A DNA stretch of 64,000 nt, taken from NCBI RefSeq assembly GCF_003203515.1, contig NZ_BGNG01000001.1, forward strand, positions 1 to 64,000, in the 5' to 3' direction. This DNA is from Glaciecola sp. KUL10. GTDB taxonomy: Bacteria > Pseudomonadota > Gammaproteobacteria > Enterobacterales > Alteromonadaceae. Positions 6,990 to 16,232 of this stretch are shown in pieces. How positions within the stretch are numbered: position 1 is the stretch's first letter; each line of letters opens with the position of its first letter. Position numbers and translations under genes: made by a program. Below the pieces are notes generated by a model. It made no database searches and was not told the DNA's origin. It worked only from the letters and a program-made list of their open reading frames with translations.

Positions 6990-8480
6990 ATGAACAAGGT
7001 TCCACAGTTAATCGACGGAGCATTCGTCCAATCTTCAACTCAAGAATGGATTTCAGTAACAAACCCTGCGAATAATCAAGAAATTGCAAAAGCCCCCATT
7101 GCTTTGCAAAGCGAAATTGACCAAGCAATAGCAGCAGCTGAAATGGCATTTCAGACATGGAAAAAGGTAGCCGTTTCAGAAAGAGCAAGAGTGATGCTTA
7201 GATATCAACATTTACTCAAAGAGCATCACGATGAATTAGCAAAAATATTATCGAGTGAAACAGGGAAGACGTTTGATGATGCGAAAGGTGACGTATGGCG
7301 CGGCATTGAAGTCGTTGAGCAAGCTGCTAACATCGCTTCAATGATGATGGGCGAAACGGTTGAGAATGTTGCAAAGGGCATTGATACCTACAGCATGATT
7401 CAACCATTGGGTGTTTGTTTAGGTATTACACCTTTCAATTTCCCTGCAATGATTCCCTTATGGATGTTTCCGATGGCAATTGCATCGGGTAATACCTTTA
7501 TACTCAAACCTTCTGAGCAAGACCCGCTTACGCCAATTAGACTTGCAGAGCTGTTTATAGAGGCAGGCGCCCCTAAAGGTGTATTGAATGTTATTCACGG
7601 TTCAAAAGATCAAGTCAATTATTTGTTGAACCACCGGGCGATTCGCGCTGTTTCGTTTGTCGGCAGTGTGCCAGTTGGTCAGCATATCTACAAAACTGCC
7701 ACTGATAATATGAAACGAGCTCAATGTTTCGCTGGTGCAAAGAACCATTCGGTTATCATGCCAGACGCAAATAAAGAGCACGTTATCAACAATTTGGTTG
7801 GTGCATCAGTTGGCGCAGCTGGACAGCGCTGTATGGCGATTTCCGTTGCTGTCTTTGTTGGCAACAGTAAAGAGTGGATTAAACCGCTTGCAGAACAAAT
7901 CGCAAAGGTTAAACCAGGCCTATGGGATGATAAAGAGGCGGGTTTTGGTCCTTTAATCAGCCCAGCTGCGAAAGCTAGAGTGCTTTCTCTTATTCAACAA
8001 GGTAAAGAAGAGGGCGCAACGGTATTGGTTGATGGCTCGAACACTACCGTTGCCGGTTATGAATCTGGCAATTGGGTCGGGCCTACTGTGTTTGCCAATG
8101 TCACACCAAATATGTCTATTTACCAAGAAGAAATTTTCGGTCCCGTACTGTGCTGTATTGAAGTAGATACTTTAGATGAAGCACTTGAGTTGGTGAATAA
8201 TAATCCATACGGAAATGGTACTTCAATATTTACCGCGAGTGGCGCGGCTGCCAGAAAATACCAGTCAAATGTTGAGGTTGGCCAGGTAGGTATCAATGTA
8301 CCGATTCCAGTGCCGCTTCCCTTCTTTTCTTTCACTGGTTGGAAAAATAGTTTTTACGGTGATCTACATGCTTATGGAAAGCAAGCGGTGCGTTTCTATA
8401 CTGAGACGAAGACGATCACATCACGTTGGTTGGACGATGATATCCCAAGTGGACCAAACATGACGATTGACCTGAAGTAA
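6990..8480 (+). CDS. mmsA: CoA-acylating methylmalonate-semialdehyde dehydrogenase
   Basis: The 496-residue enzyme oxidises methylmalonate semialdehyde to propionyl-CoA with NAD and CoA, the last step of valine breakdown. It has the aldehyde dehydrogenase fold. [15 protein letters not shown] near 150-164 is typical of MmsA, as is [12 protein letters not shown] near 228-239, and [13 protein letters not shown] near 279-291 carries the nucleophilic Cys. [19 protein letters not shown] near the C-terminus is another MmsA hallmark. The ATG at 6990 is preceded by AAAGGTAGG. It is the first gene of a four-gene catabolic operon and probably controlled by the LiuR-like site upstream. Confidence 0.95.
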   Translation: MNKVPQLIDGAFVQSSTQEWISVTNPANNQEIAKAPIALQSEIDQAIAAAEMAFQTWKKVAVSERARVMLRYQHLLKEHHDELAKILSSETGKTFDDAKGDVWRGIEVVEQAANIASMMMGETVENVAKGIDTYSMIQPLGVCLGITPFNFPAMIPLWMFPMAIASGNTFILKPSEQDPLTPIRLAELFIEAGAPKGVLNVIHGSKDQVNYLLNHRAIRAVSFVGSVPVGQHIYKTATDNMKRAQCFAGAKNHSVIMPDANKEHVINNLVGASVGAAGQRCMAISVAVFVGNSKEWIKPLAEQIAKVKPGLWDDKEAGFGPLISPAAKARVLSLIQQGKEEGATVLVDGSNTTVAGYESGNWVGPTVFANVTPNMSIYQEEIFGPVLCCIEVDTLDEALELVNNNPYGNGTSIFTASGAAARKYQSNVEVGQVGINVPIPVPLPFFSFTGWKNSFYGDLHAYGKQAVRFYTETKTITSRWLDDDIPSGPNMTIDLK

Positions 8481-8498
8481 GCGTAATAGGAAGTAATC

Positions 8499-9653
8499 AT
8501 GAATTTTGAATTAAATGAAGACCAAAAAGCATTTGCTGAAACGGCTAAGCAATTTGCTGATCAAGCGCTAGCGCCATATGCTTCAAAATGGGACCGTGAG
8601 CATATTTTTCCCGTTGATACGATTAAAGAAGCCGGTGAGTTGGGTTTTTGTGGTTTGTATACACCAGAATCTGAAGGCGGTTTGGGATTATCAAGGCTAG
8701 ATTCGTCCATTATATTTGAACAGTTGGCTACCGGCTGTACAGCAACGACTGCTATGTTGACCATACATAATATGGCGACATGGATGCTTGCAACGTGGGG
8801 GACCTCAGACGCTAAACATACATGGATGGAACGTTTAGTGACAGGGGATGCGCTAGCTAGCTATTGTCTGACGGAGCCCGATGCCGGATCTGATGCCGGT
8901 TCGCTGAGAACTTCTGCGCGCAAACAAGGCGATGAATACATTATCAATGGTGCGAAGGTGTTTATTTCAGGCGCTGGCTCGACGCAAGTTTTGATCGTCA
9001 TGGCACGAACTGGTGGAGCAGGCCCTAGTGGCGTGAGCGCATTTGTTGTGCCTGCCGATGCACAAGGTATTGAGTATGGCAAAGCAGAAGAAAAAATGGG
9101 TTGGAATGCACAACCAACTCGAATGGTATCTTTTGTTGATGTAACCGTTCCTGCAAGTGCTTTATTGGGTAACGAAGGAGAAGGATTTAAGTTTGCAATG
9201 CAAGGGCTAGATGGAGGACGCGTTAACATTGCCACCTGCTCTTTGGGTACTGCGCAAAAAGCATTAGAAACGGCTAGGGCCTATATGCAAGAGCGTAAAC
9301 AATTTGGAAAAACCTTAGCCAGCTTTCAAGCGCTGCAATTTAAGCTTGCCGATATGGCAACGGAATTGGTCGCTGCTAGACAAATGATTAGACTTGCAGC
9401 GAGTAAAATCGACAACAACGATGCTGATAAAACGACTTATTGTGCAATGGCAAAGCGTTTCGCTACCGATGTAGGTTTTGAGGTGTGCAATCAAGCGCTA
9501 CAAATACATGGTGGCTATGGTTACATTAAAGAATATCCATTAGAGCGATATGTTAGAGACGTGCGAGTTCACCAAATTTTGGAGGGGACGAATGAGGTCA
9601 TGCGCGTCATCGTTTCTCGTCGTCTATTAAGTGATGAAGCTGAGGTTTTATAA
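8499..9653 (+). CDS. Acyl-CoA dehydrogenase, probable isobutyryl-CoA dehydrogenase
   Basis: The 384-residue FAD enzyme should oxidise isobutyryl-CoA to methacrylyl-CoA in valine catabolism. The N-terminal helical domain (FELNEDQKAFAETAKQFA) is followed by YCLTEPDAGSDAGSL near residues 126-140 and the C-terminal FAD-binding motif QIHGGYGYIKEYPLERYVRD near 342-361. The catalytic base is the Glu in QILEGTNEVMR. Sequence style and operon position favour the ACAD8-type isobutyryl-specific enzyme over short-chain or isovaleryl enzymes. The gap to mmsA is 18 bp, with AGGAAG as ribosome site. Electrons would pass to ETF, whose genes are not in the window. Confidence 0.88.
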   Translation: MNFELNEDQKAFAETAKQFADQALAPYASKWDREHIFPVDTIKEAGELGFCGLYTPESEGGLGLSRLDSSIIFEQLATGCTATTAMLTIHNMATWMLATWGTSDAKHTWMERLVTGDALASYCLTEPDAGSDAGSLRTSARKQGDEYIINGAKVFISGAGSTQVLIVMARTGGAGPSGVSAFVVPADAQGIEYGKAEEKMGWNAQPTRMVSFVDVTVPASALLGNEGEGFKFAMQGLDGGRVNIATCSLGTAQKALETARAYMQERKQFGKTLASFQALQFKLADMATELVAARQMIRLAASKIDNNDADKTTYCAMAKRFATDVGFEVCNQALQIHGGYGYIKEYPLERYVRDVRVHQILEGTNEVMRVIVSRRLLSDEAEVL

Positions 9654-9716
9654 TCATACATGGGCTTTAACACAACCTTTGATGTTAATTATTTTGATGG
9701 GTAGGTGAGGGTATTA

Positions 9717-10880
9717 ATGGCAGTTGTTAATGTAGAAAAACTCGAGACTAAGCATGCTGGAAAATATCTCGCATGCCTCACGTTGAATAGGCCTGAATCT
9801 CTAAATGCTCTGAACCTAGAAATGCTGAAAATTATCCATTCGGCTTTGTGTGAATGGCGCACAGATGATTCTATTGTTGCCATATTGATAAATTCACAAG
9901 GTGATAAAGCGTTTTGTGCAGGCGGTGATGTGGTGGCGCTTTACAAAGGTATGCAAGCTATTAAGTCCGAGCAAGTTAAACATAATACTGATGCGGCCAA
10001 TTTTGAATTTGTGCCCAAAGAGATTGACGATTTTTTTGTATATGAATATCAAACAGATTACATGATACACACTTACCCAAAGCCAATTATTGCATGGGGT
10101 AATGGTTATATTATGGGCGGTGGTATGGGTATCTATTCGGGAGCGGATATCAAAATTGCTACCGAGAAGACTAAGATGGCAATGCCCGAAGTGAGTATCG
10201 GTTTATTCCCAGATGTCGGCGCGAGCTATTTTTTAAATCAATTACCCAAGGGTGTTGGGATGTTTATGGGACTAACGGGTGTCCAGCTAAACGCCAGAGA
10301 TGCGCACTGTGCGACGATGTGTACTCATATCATTGATGCCGCGAAACAAGCTGAGTTTAAAGCGCGTTTGTTAACTTGTGAACAATTTACAACACGTAGT
10401 TTAAATGATTTAGCGTCTGAGTTTATGGATGAATCCACTGAGTGGCAAGGCCTTCAATCTCACCTAGGCGCGTTATCAGCCTATCAGTCTTTGTATGATG
10501 AACAGGATGTAAAAAAACTTGATAGCAAATTTAACGAGCTATTCGAGTCTAAGCTAGATTCAGCATGGCATTGTAAAGCAAAGAATTCATACACGAGTGC
10601 TAGCCCAACCGCAATAGCTATCACTCATCGCCAGCTTATACAGGGTAGCGAACTGTCGCTTGCTGAGTGTTTTGAACAAGAAACTAATATGGTTTTTCAG
10701 TCATTATTTAATGGTGAGTTTTGTGAGGGGGTCCGCGCGCTGCTAATAGATAAAGACAAATCGCCTAGGTGGCATTTTGACTCACCTGAATCAGTACCCA
10801 AAGAAGTGATTGATAGCTTCTTTAGCTTTTTTAAAGACCAAACACATCCTTTATTTTCGTTAGCAGAAGACTTTAATTAG
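9717..10880 (+). CDS. 3-hydroxyisobutyryl-CoA hydrolase (crotonase superfamily)
   Basis: This 387-residue protein belongs to the crotonase fold. At ~385 residues it is longer than simple enoyl-CoA hydratases (~260) and matches the HIBYL-CoA hydrolase (HIBCH) type, which releases 3-hydroxyisobutyrate from its CoA ester. Seen motifs are LNRPESLNALN near residue 22, KAFCAGGDVVALY near 63-75 (oxyanion hole), GNGYIMGGGMGIY near 123-135 and MPEVSIGLFPDVGASYFL near 152-169 with the catalytic Glu and Asp. ATG 9717 is chosen over GTG 9705 because GGTGAGGG lies at ideal spacing before it. It sits between the acyl-CoA dehydrogenase and mmsB, fitting the third step of the valine pathway. Confidence 0.88.
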   Translation: MAVVNVEKLETKHAGKYLACLTLNRPESLNALNLEMLKIIHSALCEWRTDDSIVAILINSQGDKAFCAGGDVVALYKGMQAIKSEQVKHNTDAANFEFVPKEIDDFFVYEYQTDYMIHTYPKPIIAWGNGYIMGGGMGIYSGADIKIATEKTKMAMPEVSIGLFPDVGASYFLNQLPKGVGMFMGLTGVQLNARDAHCATMCTHIIDAAKQAEFKARLLTCEQFTTRSLNDLASEFMDESTEWQGLQSHLGALSAYQSLYDEQDVKKLDSKFNELFESKLDSAWHCKAKNSYTSASPTAIAITHRQLIQGSELSLAECFEQETNMVFQSLFNGEFCEGVRALLIDKDKSPRWHFDSPESVPKEVIDSFFSFFKDQTHPLFSLAEDFN

Positions 10881-10890
10881 GAACACGGCA

Positions 10891-11805
10891 ATGAGTACAC
10901 AAAAACAAAAAATTGCATTTTACGGCCTGGGTAATATGGGGGCATCGATGGCGACAAACCTCATAAAATCAGGGTTTGATGTCACTGTCTTCGATTTAGT
11001 AGACGAGCAAGTTAAGAGACTAATAGACGCAGGTGCTAAGGGGGCTTCTTCTTCGGCTGAGGCTGGAATGGGTGCAGACATCATTATTACTATGCTGCCG
11101 GCTGGAAAACACGTAGAGAGTTTATACTTCACAAAACATGGCGATGGTCAACGACTTGTGGATGTTGTGCAAACGAATGCGCTGTTTATCGATTGTAGTA
11201 CGATTGAAACAAACACATCAAAATCAATTAGCTCACAATTAAGTGCAAACGGTCATAGGTTTGTTGATGCGCCCGTTTCTGGTGGAGTAGCGGGTGCGGC
11301 CGCCGGTACACTAACGTTTATTGTGGGTGGCGCAACAAGTGATTTTGAAATTGCACAGCCGATATTAGCTAACATGGGGAAGCATATCTTTCATGCAGGA
11401 AGTGTTGGAGCTGGTCAGGCTGCGAAAATTTGCAATAATATGCTGTTGTCTATTTTAATGGCGGGGACGTCAGAGGCACTAAATCTAGCCATTGCTAACG
11501 GCCTAGATCCCAAGGTCATGTCTGAGATTATGCTACAAAGTTCCGGGCGTAATTGGACTTTGGAGCTTTATAACCCTTGCCCTGATGTTATGCCCAACGT
11601 GCCTTCTTCAAATGAATACAACGGCGGTTTTATGGTTGATTTGATGAACAAAGATCTAGGACTTGCAATGGATAACGCGAGTGATAAATCTGCGATTACG
11701 CCTATGGGGGCTTTGGCAAAATCGCTGTATCAAATTCACGCTCAACAAGGATACGGCGCTAAGGATTTTTCAAGTATTTTTGAAGCCTTCAAAACATCAA
11801 AATAA
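10891..11805 (+). CDS. mmsB: 3-hydroxyisobutyrate dehydrogenase
   Basis: The 304-residue NAD-dependent enzyme oxidises 3-hydroxyisobutyrate to methylmalonate semialdehyde, the substrate of MmsA. The Rossmann motif FYGLGNMGASMATNL occupies residues 10-24. The family signature for substrate binding is DAPVSGGVAGAAAGTLTF near 126-143. The catalytic Lys lies in GQAAKICNNMLL near 175-186, and NKDLGLAMDNA near the C-terminus holds a second conserved Lys. It starts 10 bp after the hydrolase stop and ends the operon, followed by a long AT-rich hairpin. The four genes together cover isobutyryl-CoA to propionyl-CoA. Confidence 0.94.
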   Translation: MSTQKQKIAFYGLGNMGASMATNLIKSGFDVTVFDLVDEQVKRLIDAGAKGASSSAEAGMGADIIITMLPAGKHVESLYFTKHGDGQRLVDVVQTNALFIDCSTIETNTSKSISSQLSANGHRFVDAPVSGGVAGAAAGTLTFIVGGATSDFEIAQPILANMGKHIFHAGSVGAGQAAKICNNMLLSILMAGTSEALNLAIANGLDPKVMSEIMLQSSGRNWTLELYNPCPDVMPNVPSSNEYNGGFMVDLMNKDLGLAMDNASDKSAITPMGALAKSLYQIHAQQGYGAKDFSSIFEAFKTSK

Positions 11806-11822
11806 AAACAAAGCTGGGTTTA

Positions 11823-11861
11823 CTATGTATGTTTTTGTATTATTCACAAAAACATACATAG
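11823..11861 (+). terminator. Long AT-rich hairpin after mmsB
   Basis: Perfect 16-bp arms CTATGTATGTTTTTGT (11823-11838) and ACAAAAACATACATAG (11846-11861) with a 7-nt loop. It ends 13 bp before the rlmA start. There is no T-run after it, so it could be a terminator, an mRNA-stabilising stem or a protein-binding palindrome. Confidence 0.5.
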
Positions 11862-11873
11862 AGTTAATGTCTG

Positions 11874-12692
11874 ATGTGGCGTTGCCCAATCTGTCACAAG
11901 CATTTGGCAGACAATCCTAATAGTTCAAGTAAGTATCGTGCTTTGCAGTGTGATAACAACCATACGTTTGATCAAGCTAAGCAAGGGTACTTCAATTTGC
12001 TGCCGGTACAAAATAAGCGTTCGAAGCTTCCCGGCGACGATAAATCAATGGTACAGGCTAGGCATGAGTTTTTGTCATTGGGTTATTATGATCATTTAAT
12101 CCACACAATTTACGGGTACTTGCAAGCATATCAAAATTCACTAAATACTCTGTATGATGCTGGTTGTGGAACAGGTTATTATCTTAATCAGTTGGGCTCA
12201 CTACTAAATGGCACTCAACTTTCAGGCCATGATATTTCGAAAGAAGCGATTATTTGTGCATCAAAAAAGTATAAACATATCTCGTTTTGCGTAGCGTCGA
12301 CGGTCAACGTCCCTATTATGGACGAGACCCAAGACCTTATTGTTCAAGTTTTTTCGCCACCATGTGAAAATGAATATCGCCGATTACTCAAGCAAAATGG
12401 TATTTTGGTCATTGTCGAGCCAGCAACGTCTCATTTGAAAGAGCTAAAAGCAATGCTTTATGAGACTGTTCAAGCACACCAAACAAAGCAAAATAATATA
12501 GAAGGCTTTGACTTATTGAGCATGTTAAACGCATCTCAGACAATTGAGTTTTCTACGCCTAATTGCGCACTTAATTTATTGAAAATGACTCCATATTATT
12601 GGAGCGCGGACGAAGCTCAAAAGGCTTACATTAATAATCATTTGAGAAAGGTCACCACTGATTTTTCAATAAACATTTATAAGAAACGATGA
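11874..12692 (+). CDS. rlmA: 23S rRNA (guanine-N1)-methyltransferase RlmA
   Basis: The 272-residue SAM-dependent enzyme methylates N1 of a guanine (G745 in E. coli numbering) in 23S rRNA helix 35. A zinc-binding N-terminus has CPICHKHL (residues 4-11) and CDNNHTF (near 26-32), supplying the C-C-C-H ligands, followed by FNLLPVQNKRS, very typical of RlmA. The SAM-binding motif I is LYDAGCGTGYYL near 93-104. FSPPCENEYRRLL near 157-169 is also characteristic. Length agrees with the E. coli enzyme (~269). It overlaps gmhB by 4 bp (ATGA), indicating translational coupling. Confidence 0.9.
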   Translation: MWRCPICHKHLADNPNSSSKYRALQCDNNHTFDQAKQGYFNLLPVQNKRSKLPGDDKSMVQARHEFLSLGYYDHLIHTIYGYLQAYQNSLNTLYDAGCGTGYYLNQLGSLLNGTQLSGHDISKEAIICASKKYKHISFCVASTVNVPIMDETQDLIVQVFSPPCENEYRRLLKQNGILVIVEPATSHLKELKAMLYETVQAHQTKQNNIEGFDLLSMLNASQTIEFSTPNCALNLLKMTPYYWSADEAQKAYINNHLRKVTTDFSINIYKKR

Positions 12693-13258
12693 GTTTATAT
12701 ATGACTAAGCGCGCTTTATTTTTAGATCGAGATGGCATTATCAATAAAGACTATGGCTACGTTATCGACGCGTCAGAATTTGTGTTTTGCGAAGGTATCT
12801 TTGAGTTAGTTAAGGAAGCGAATCAACTCGGACTGTTAGTTATCGTTGTCACCAACCAATCGGGCATTGCGCGAGGATATTATTCTGAAGAACAGTTCTT
12901 ATTGCTTTCAGATTGGATGAAATCTCAGTTTGCTCGACAGCAGGCTATCATTAACGATGTCTTTTACTGTCCTCATCACCCGACGCATGGGGATAGTGAA
13001 TATACTCGTATCTGTGATTGCAGAAAACCAGAGACTGGCATGTTTATCTCAGCGAAAAAAAAGTATGCCATTGATCTATCTACGTCAATTATGGTCGGCG
13101 ATAAAAACTCTGATATGAAAGCGGGCCTTAATGCAGGGATCAAGAATAATTATTGGTTAGATCATTCTTCCACTATCAAAAGTATGAACATAGTTAATTC
13201 CAACAATGCGAGTATAAAAATAATACAGAGTCTTGCTGAGGTCGTATTAAGCAATTAA
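12689..13258 (+). CDS. gmhB: D-glycero-beta-D-manno-heptose-1,7-bisphosphate 7-phosphatase
   Basis: The 189-residue HAD phosphatase removes the C7 phosphate in the ADP-heptose pathway for LPS inner core. The HAD motif I is FLDRDGIINKD near residues 11-21, motif II is VVTNQSG near 53-59, and motif IV is MVGDKNSDMKAG near 135-146. The GmhB-specific zinc loop is visible as CPHHPTHG near 93-100 followed by CDCRKPETG near 109-117. ATG 12689 overlaps the rlmA stop; ATG 12701 (MTKRALFLDRDG) is an equally plausible start closer to the family length. The C-terminal 25 residues are Asn/Ser-rich and less conserved. Confidence 0.88.
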   Translation: MSLYMTKRALFLDRDGIINKDYGYVIDASEFVFCEGIFELVKEANQLGLLVIVVTNQSGIARGYYSEEQFLLLSDWMKSQFARQQAIINDVFYCPHHPTHGDSEYTRICDCRKPETGMFISAKKKYAIDLSTSIMVGDKNSDMKAGLNAGIKNNYWLDHSSTIKSMNIVNSNNASIKIIQSLAEVVLSN

Positions 13259-13265
13259 GCATTTT

Positions 13266-14810
13266 TTACTTTTGTGTGAAAGTAGAGAAATGCTTAATTG
13301 AACGACTAAGTAGATTAGTGTCTATTTCTGTAAGGACCTTTTGGTTGGTCATGTAGTCTCTAATTTCAAAGCTACCATCACGGCTTACTTCTGTAATAAG
13401 ACCATCATGCACCACAACTAAATGAGGACCTTGCGTACTGATTGACCATTTTCTTTTCGGTAGTTGAAGTGCTTGCCCCATAGAAAATTGTTCAGCTTGT
13501 GCATTGCAGCCCAGCTCGTTTATAAGCGTAGGGGCAATGTCTTCAGTCGTAGACATCTGTGCTGCAGTGTCAATGTTGCTATAGAGCTCTTTGTAATAAG
13601 TATTTGCAGAGTCAATCGCAATGAGAACACTCGCTTGTTGAGACAATACGTTTAAATTAATTGATTTAAGTTGTTCTAGAGTAATACTAGCGATAAACAT
13701 ACCTTGAGGCATTTGCTCGAGTTTATCTATAAACTCAATGGCCTCAGCGATTCTAAAGTCTTCGAATCTTCTACTGTGAGATAAGGCATCGTTTGAAAAA
13801 ATATTGATATCAACATTAAATGCATTGGGTAAAGCCAAGCTAACCGGCATCTCAGCGCTAATGCCGTCTAAAAAAGCTTGAGGCATGCCGTAAATCACTG
13901 ATGCAAGATAATCACTTTCAAGCGTGTCACTGATAAAGTGGTAGCCATTATTTTTCAATCCACTGTCTGAAAGTGAATTCAAAGTATTTTCTTCAAATCC
14001 TGTTACACGCAAAAAAACAGTTTTCTTGGTATTGTCAACGCTGCAATAAATCTGCTCAGGTGGATAATTAATGCTAAATGCATTGTCGTCAAACTGAAGG
14101 TTTTGTCTTTGGCGATAGTCTTGAAGGTCCAATAAACCGGCTCTAGACATCAGTGTTTTGGCCGTTGCCGGATATGAAAGCGGGAACATGTTGTCTTGCT
14201 GCAACACTGGCGCATATAGTTTTGCATCGGCCCATACATGAATTGCATGACTGGTAACAAAACAGGCTAAAAATGCGGTAGTGACATATTTTCCAATCTT
14301 GATTTTTTGGAATCGTTTTAGATGTCTAAAAATGGCATTTGCGATAACCAGTTGGAACATTAACCACACAACAAATAAAAGCACCAAATAAAACCATTGT
14401 AACCAACTAAACGCGCTAATCTGGCCTTGCGTCTCAGTTCTTAAAAGTTCCGCAGAACTCAATGTGATATGAAAGCCCGTCTTGTTAAACAGAAGTGCAT
14501 CAAATGCTAGAAGAGCTAATGCAATAGCTGCGGTAACAGAGCCAACTATTTTTAGCACACGAGTGTTTGATATTTGATAACACAATGGAAGTAACAACAC
14601 GATAAAACCAAAAAAAGTAATAAAGCTGATGTGACCAAACCAAGTGATGAACAAATAAACAGTACTGATGAAGGAAGTAGGTGCCGGTGATGCAATCACA
14701 TACACAGACGAAATTATAATCGCTAAAACTATGTTAGCAAAAGCAAACCAGTGTCCCCAACTAACTTGGTCGTTAATTAATTTACGACGTGGTGATTCGG
14801 TATAAATCAT
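13266..14810 (-). CDS. yejM: YejM/PbgA-type inner-membrane protein (DUF3413 plus degenerate sulfatase domain)
   Basis: The 514-residue protein resembles E. coli YejM (PbgA/LapC), which controls LPS synthesis through the LapB-FtsH-LpxC pathway. The N-terminus has five membrane spans (residues ~20-190), including VSWGHWFAFANIVLAI and ASHAIHVWADAKLY-like text that closely follows YejM. The periplasmic domain has the alkaline phosphatase-like fold, but VTGFEENTL replaces the usual VDGxN metal-binding start. The late HG...SHGHLQVP segment of E. coli YejM is missing. The protein is therefore ~70 residues shorter than YejM and not expected to be an enzyme, consistent with a signalling role. It lies 7 bp from yejL on the same strand and divergent from yejK. 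Confidence 0.87.
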   Translation of the reverse strand: MIYTESPRRKLINDQVSWGHWFAFANIVLAIIISSVYVIASPAPTSFISTVYLFITWFGHISFITFFGFIVLLLPLCYQISNTRVLKIVGSVTAAIALALLAFDALLFNKTGFHITLSSAELLRTETQGQISAFSWLQWFYLVLLFVVWLMFQLVIANAIFRHLKRFQKIKIGKYVTTAFLACFVTSHAIHVWADAKLYAPVLQQDNMFPLSYPATAKTLMSRAGLLDLQDYRQRQNLQFDDNAFSINYPPEQIYCSVDNTKKTVFLRVTGFEENTLNSLSDSGLKNNGYHFISDTLESDYLASVIYGMPQAFLDGISAEMPVSLALPNAFNVDINIFSNDALSHSRRFEDFRIAEAIEFIDKLEQMPQGMFIASITLEQLKSINLNVLSQQASVLIAIDSANTYYKELYSNIDTAAQMSTTEDIAPTLINELGCNAQAEQFSMGQALQLPKRKWSISTQGPHLVVVHDGLITEVSRDGSFEIRDYMTNQKVLTEIDTNLLSRSIKHFSTFTQK

Positions 14811-14817
14811 TTCTTAC

Positions 14818-15036
14818 CTAATTGCCTTTAGTACTGCGCTTTAAAATTTCGCAAAATTTTTCAATCATCGCTTCTCGGTTTTGCGGTGCGACTTGATTGG
14901 CAAAAATATTTGTAACGACATTACCCAATACCATTAATGACAAATCAGTGCCTGCATTGTGCTTCTCTAATGCAACGATAACGTCCTGCATTAAATTTTC
15001 GAATGATTCGTCTGAATATTTTGATTGCTGCGGCAT
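14818..15036 (-). CDS. yejL: UPF0352/YejL family protein (DUF1414)
   Basis: A 72-residue protein of the YejL family, whose biochemical function is unknown. The recognisable text is SDESFENLMQDVIVALEKHN near the start and LMVLGNVVTNIF with REAMIEKFCEIL near the end; all-helical. I choose ATG at 15034-15036 (MPQQSKYSDE), preceded by CAGGAC, over the longer frame starting at 15075, because family members begin at this point. The yejL-yejM order with divergent yejK is conserved in many gammaproteobacteria, which supports the assignment of all three. Confidence 0.85.
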   Translation of the reverse strand: MPQQSKYSDESFENLMQDVIVALEKHNAGTDLSLMVLGNVVTNIFANQVAPQNREAMIEKFCEILKRSTKGN

Positions 15037-15203
15037 TGATAAGTCCTGTGATTTTTCTTCAGAAAGTGAGTACAATTAAGAGTATAAGGCTGAAAGTATA
15101 AGCCTACAAATTTCAATCACAATCAATTGTTAAGTTAATTCACTGATTTTGCAACAGAACGTGCAATTAATCGACAATTGTTTAGCAAAGGTAATCGTTT
15201 TAT

Positions 15204-16230
15204 ATGTCCCTAATGGTTCACAATTTTGTGGTTCATCGTTTGTCATTGTCTGATGATGGCAAATTGCATTTTATTCCTCGCTCTAGTTGCTTCGAATTAT
15301 CGAGTCAAATAGAAACGTTATCTCAGCAAATGCATGCCGCATATAATGCAAAACCAGCAAAGGGGGTTAGGTGGTTTTTCTGATGACAATGAGTCTACTT
15401 TCTCTGATGAGTTAAAAGCAGTAAGTGATAAAACGCTTGAATTTTATGATTTCAGTGTCAGCAGTGGTAAGTCTTTGTTAGAAACGCTCGTTAATGATGA
15501 AATGGTCGAAACTGGTTTTTTGATTTTTGCGCACTATGAGTATTTAGCGACAGAATATTTAATGATTTGCTTGTTAGATAGCAAGCAACAAATCGCGGTT
15601 AATCAAGATTTAAATCTTAACTATTCTGAACAACTTGAACTGTCAAAAATGCAAATTGCAGTACGTATTGATATGACACAGTGGAAAATAACGCCAGATC
15701 AATTTCGTTATGTCAGTTTCATTAAAGGACGAATGGGACGCAAAGTATCGGATTTCTTTATGAAGTTTATTGGTTGTGAAGAGCAAGTTGACGTTAAACA
15801 GCAAAATAAACAGTTAATGACTCAAGTCGATACTTATTTAGCGTCCCAACAAGCGGATCCCAAAGAAAAAAATGAACACCGCGCTTCAGTTGCAAATTAC
15901 TACAAAGAACAAATTGCCAATGAGGAAGACGTAAGCATAAAAGACCTCGCGCAAATTTTGCCAAAAGATGAAGACGAGACAATCGATTTCGAAGCCTTTA
16001 ATGCACAGGTTGAAACGCCGTTAGAACCCAGTTTTCAACCAGATAAAACCATGTTGAAAGGGTTGGCAAAATTTAGTGGAAGCGGCGGGGGAGTCACAAT
16101 TAATTTCGACCGCAACCTTTTGGGCGAGAGAGTAATCTACAATCCTCATACAGATACCTTGATGATAAAGGGAATACCACCTAACCTTAAAGACCAATTA
16201 ATGCGCGCAAGCACAGATGAGCAAGAGTAA
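15204..16230 (+). pseudogene. yejK: Nucleoid-associated protein NdpA/YejK, frame broken at a G5 run
   Basis: Two frames together encode a full YejK-like protein. From ATG 15204 the first 53 residues (MSLMVHNFVVHRLSLSDD... ending AYNAKPAKG) match the YejK N-terminus. After GGGGG at 15362-15366 the protein continues in another frame as LGGFSDDNESTF to 16230, with FMKFIGCEE, LAKFSGSGGGVTINFD and IKGIPPNLKDQLM as in E. coli YejK. Removing one G restores a single ~341-residue protein, near the usual 335. The long 3' frame alone would begin at 15334 and lack the N-terminal domain. This is either a real frameshift or an extra G in the sequence. YejK associates with the nucleoid in E. coli. Confidence 0.85.
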
Positions 16231-16232
16231 AG

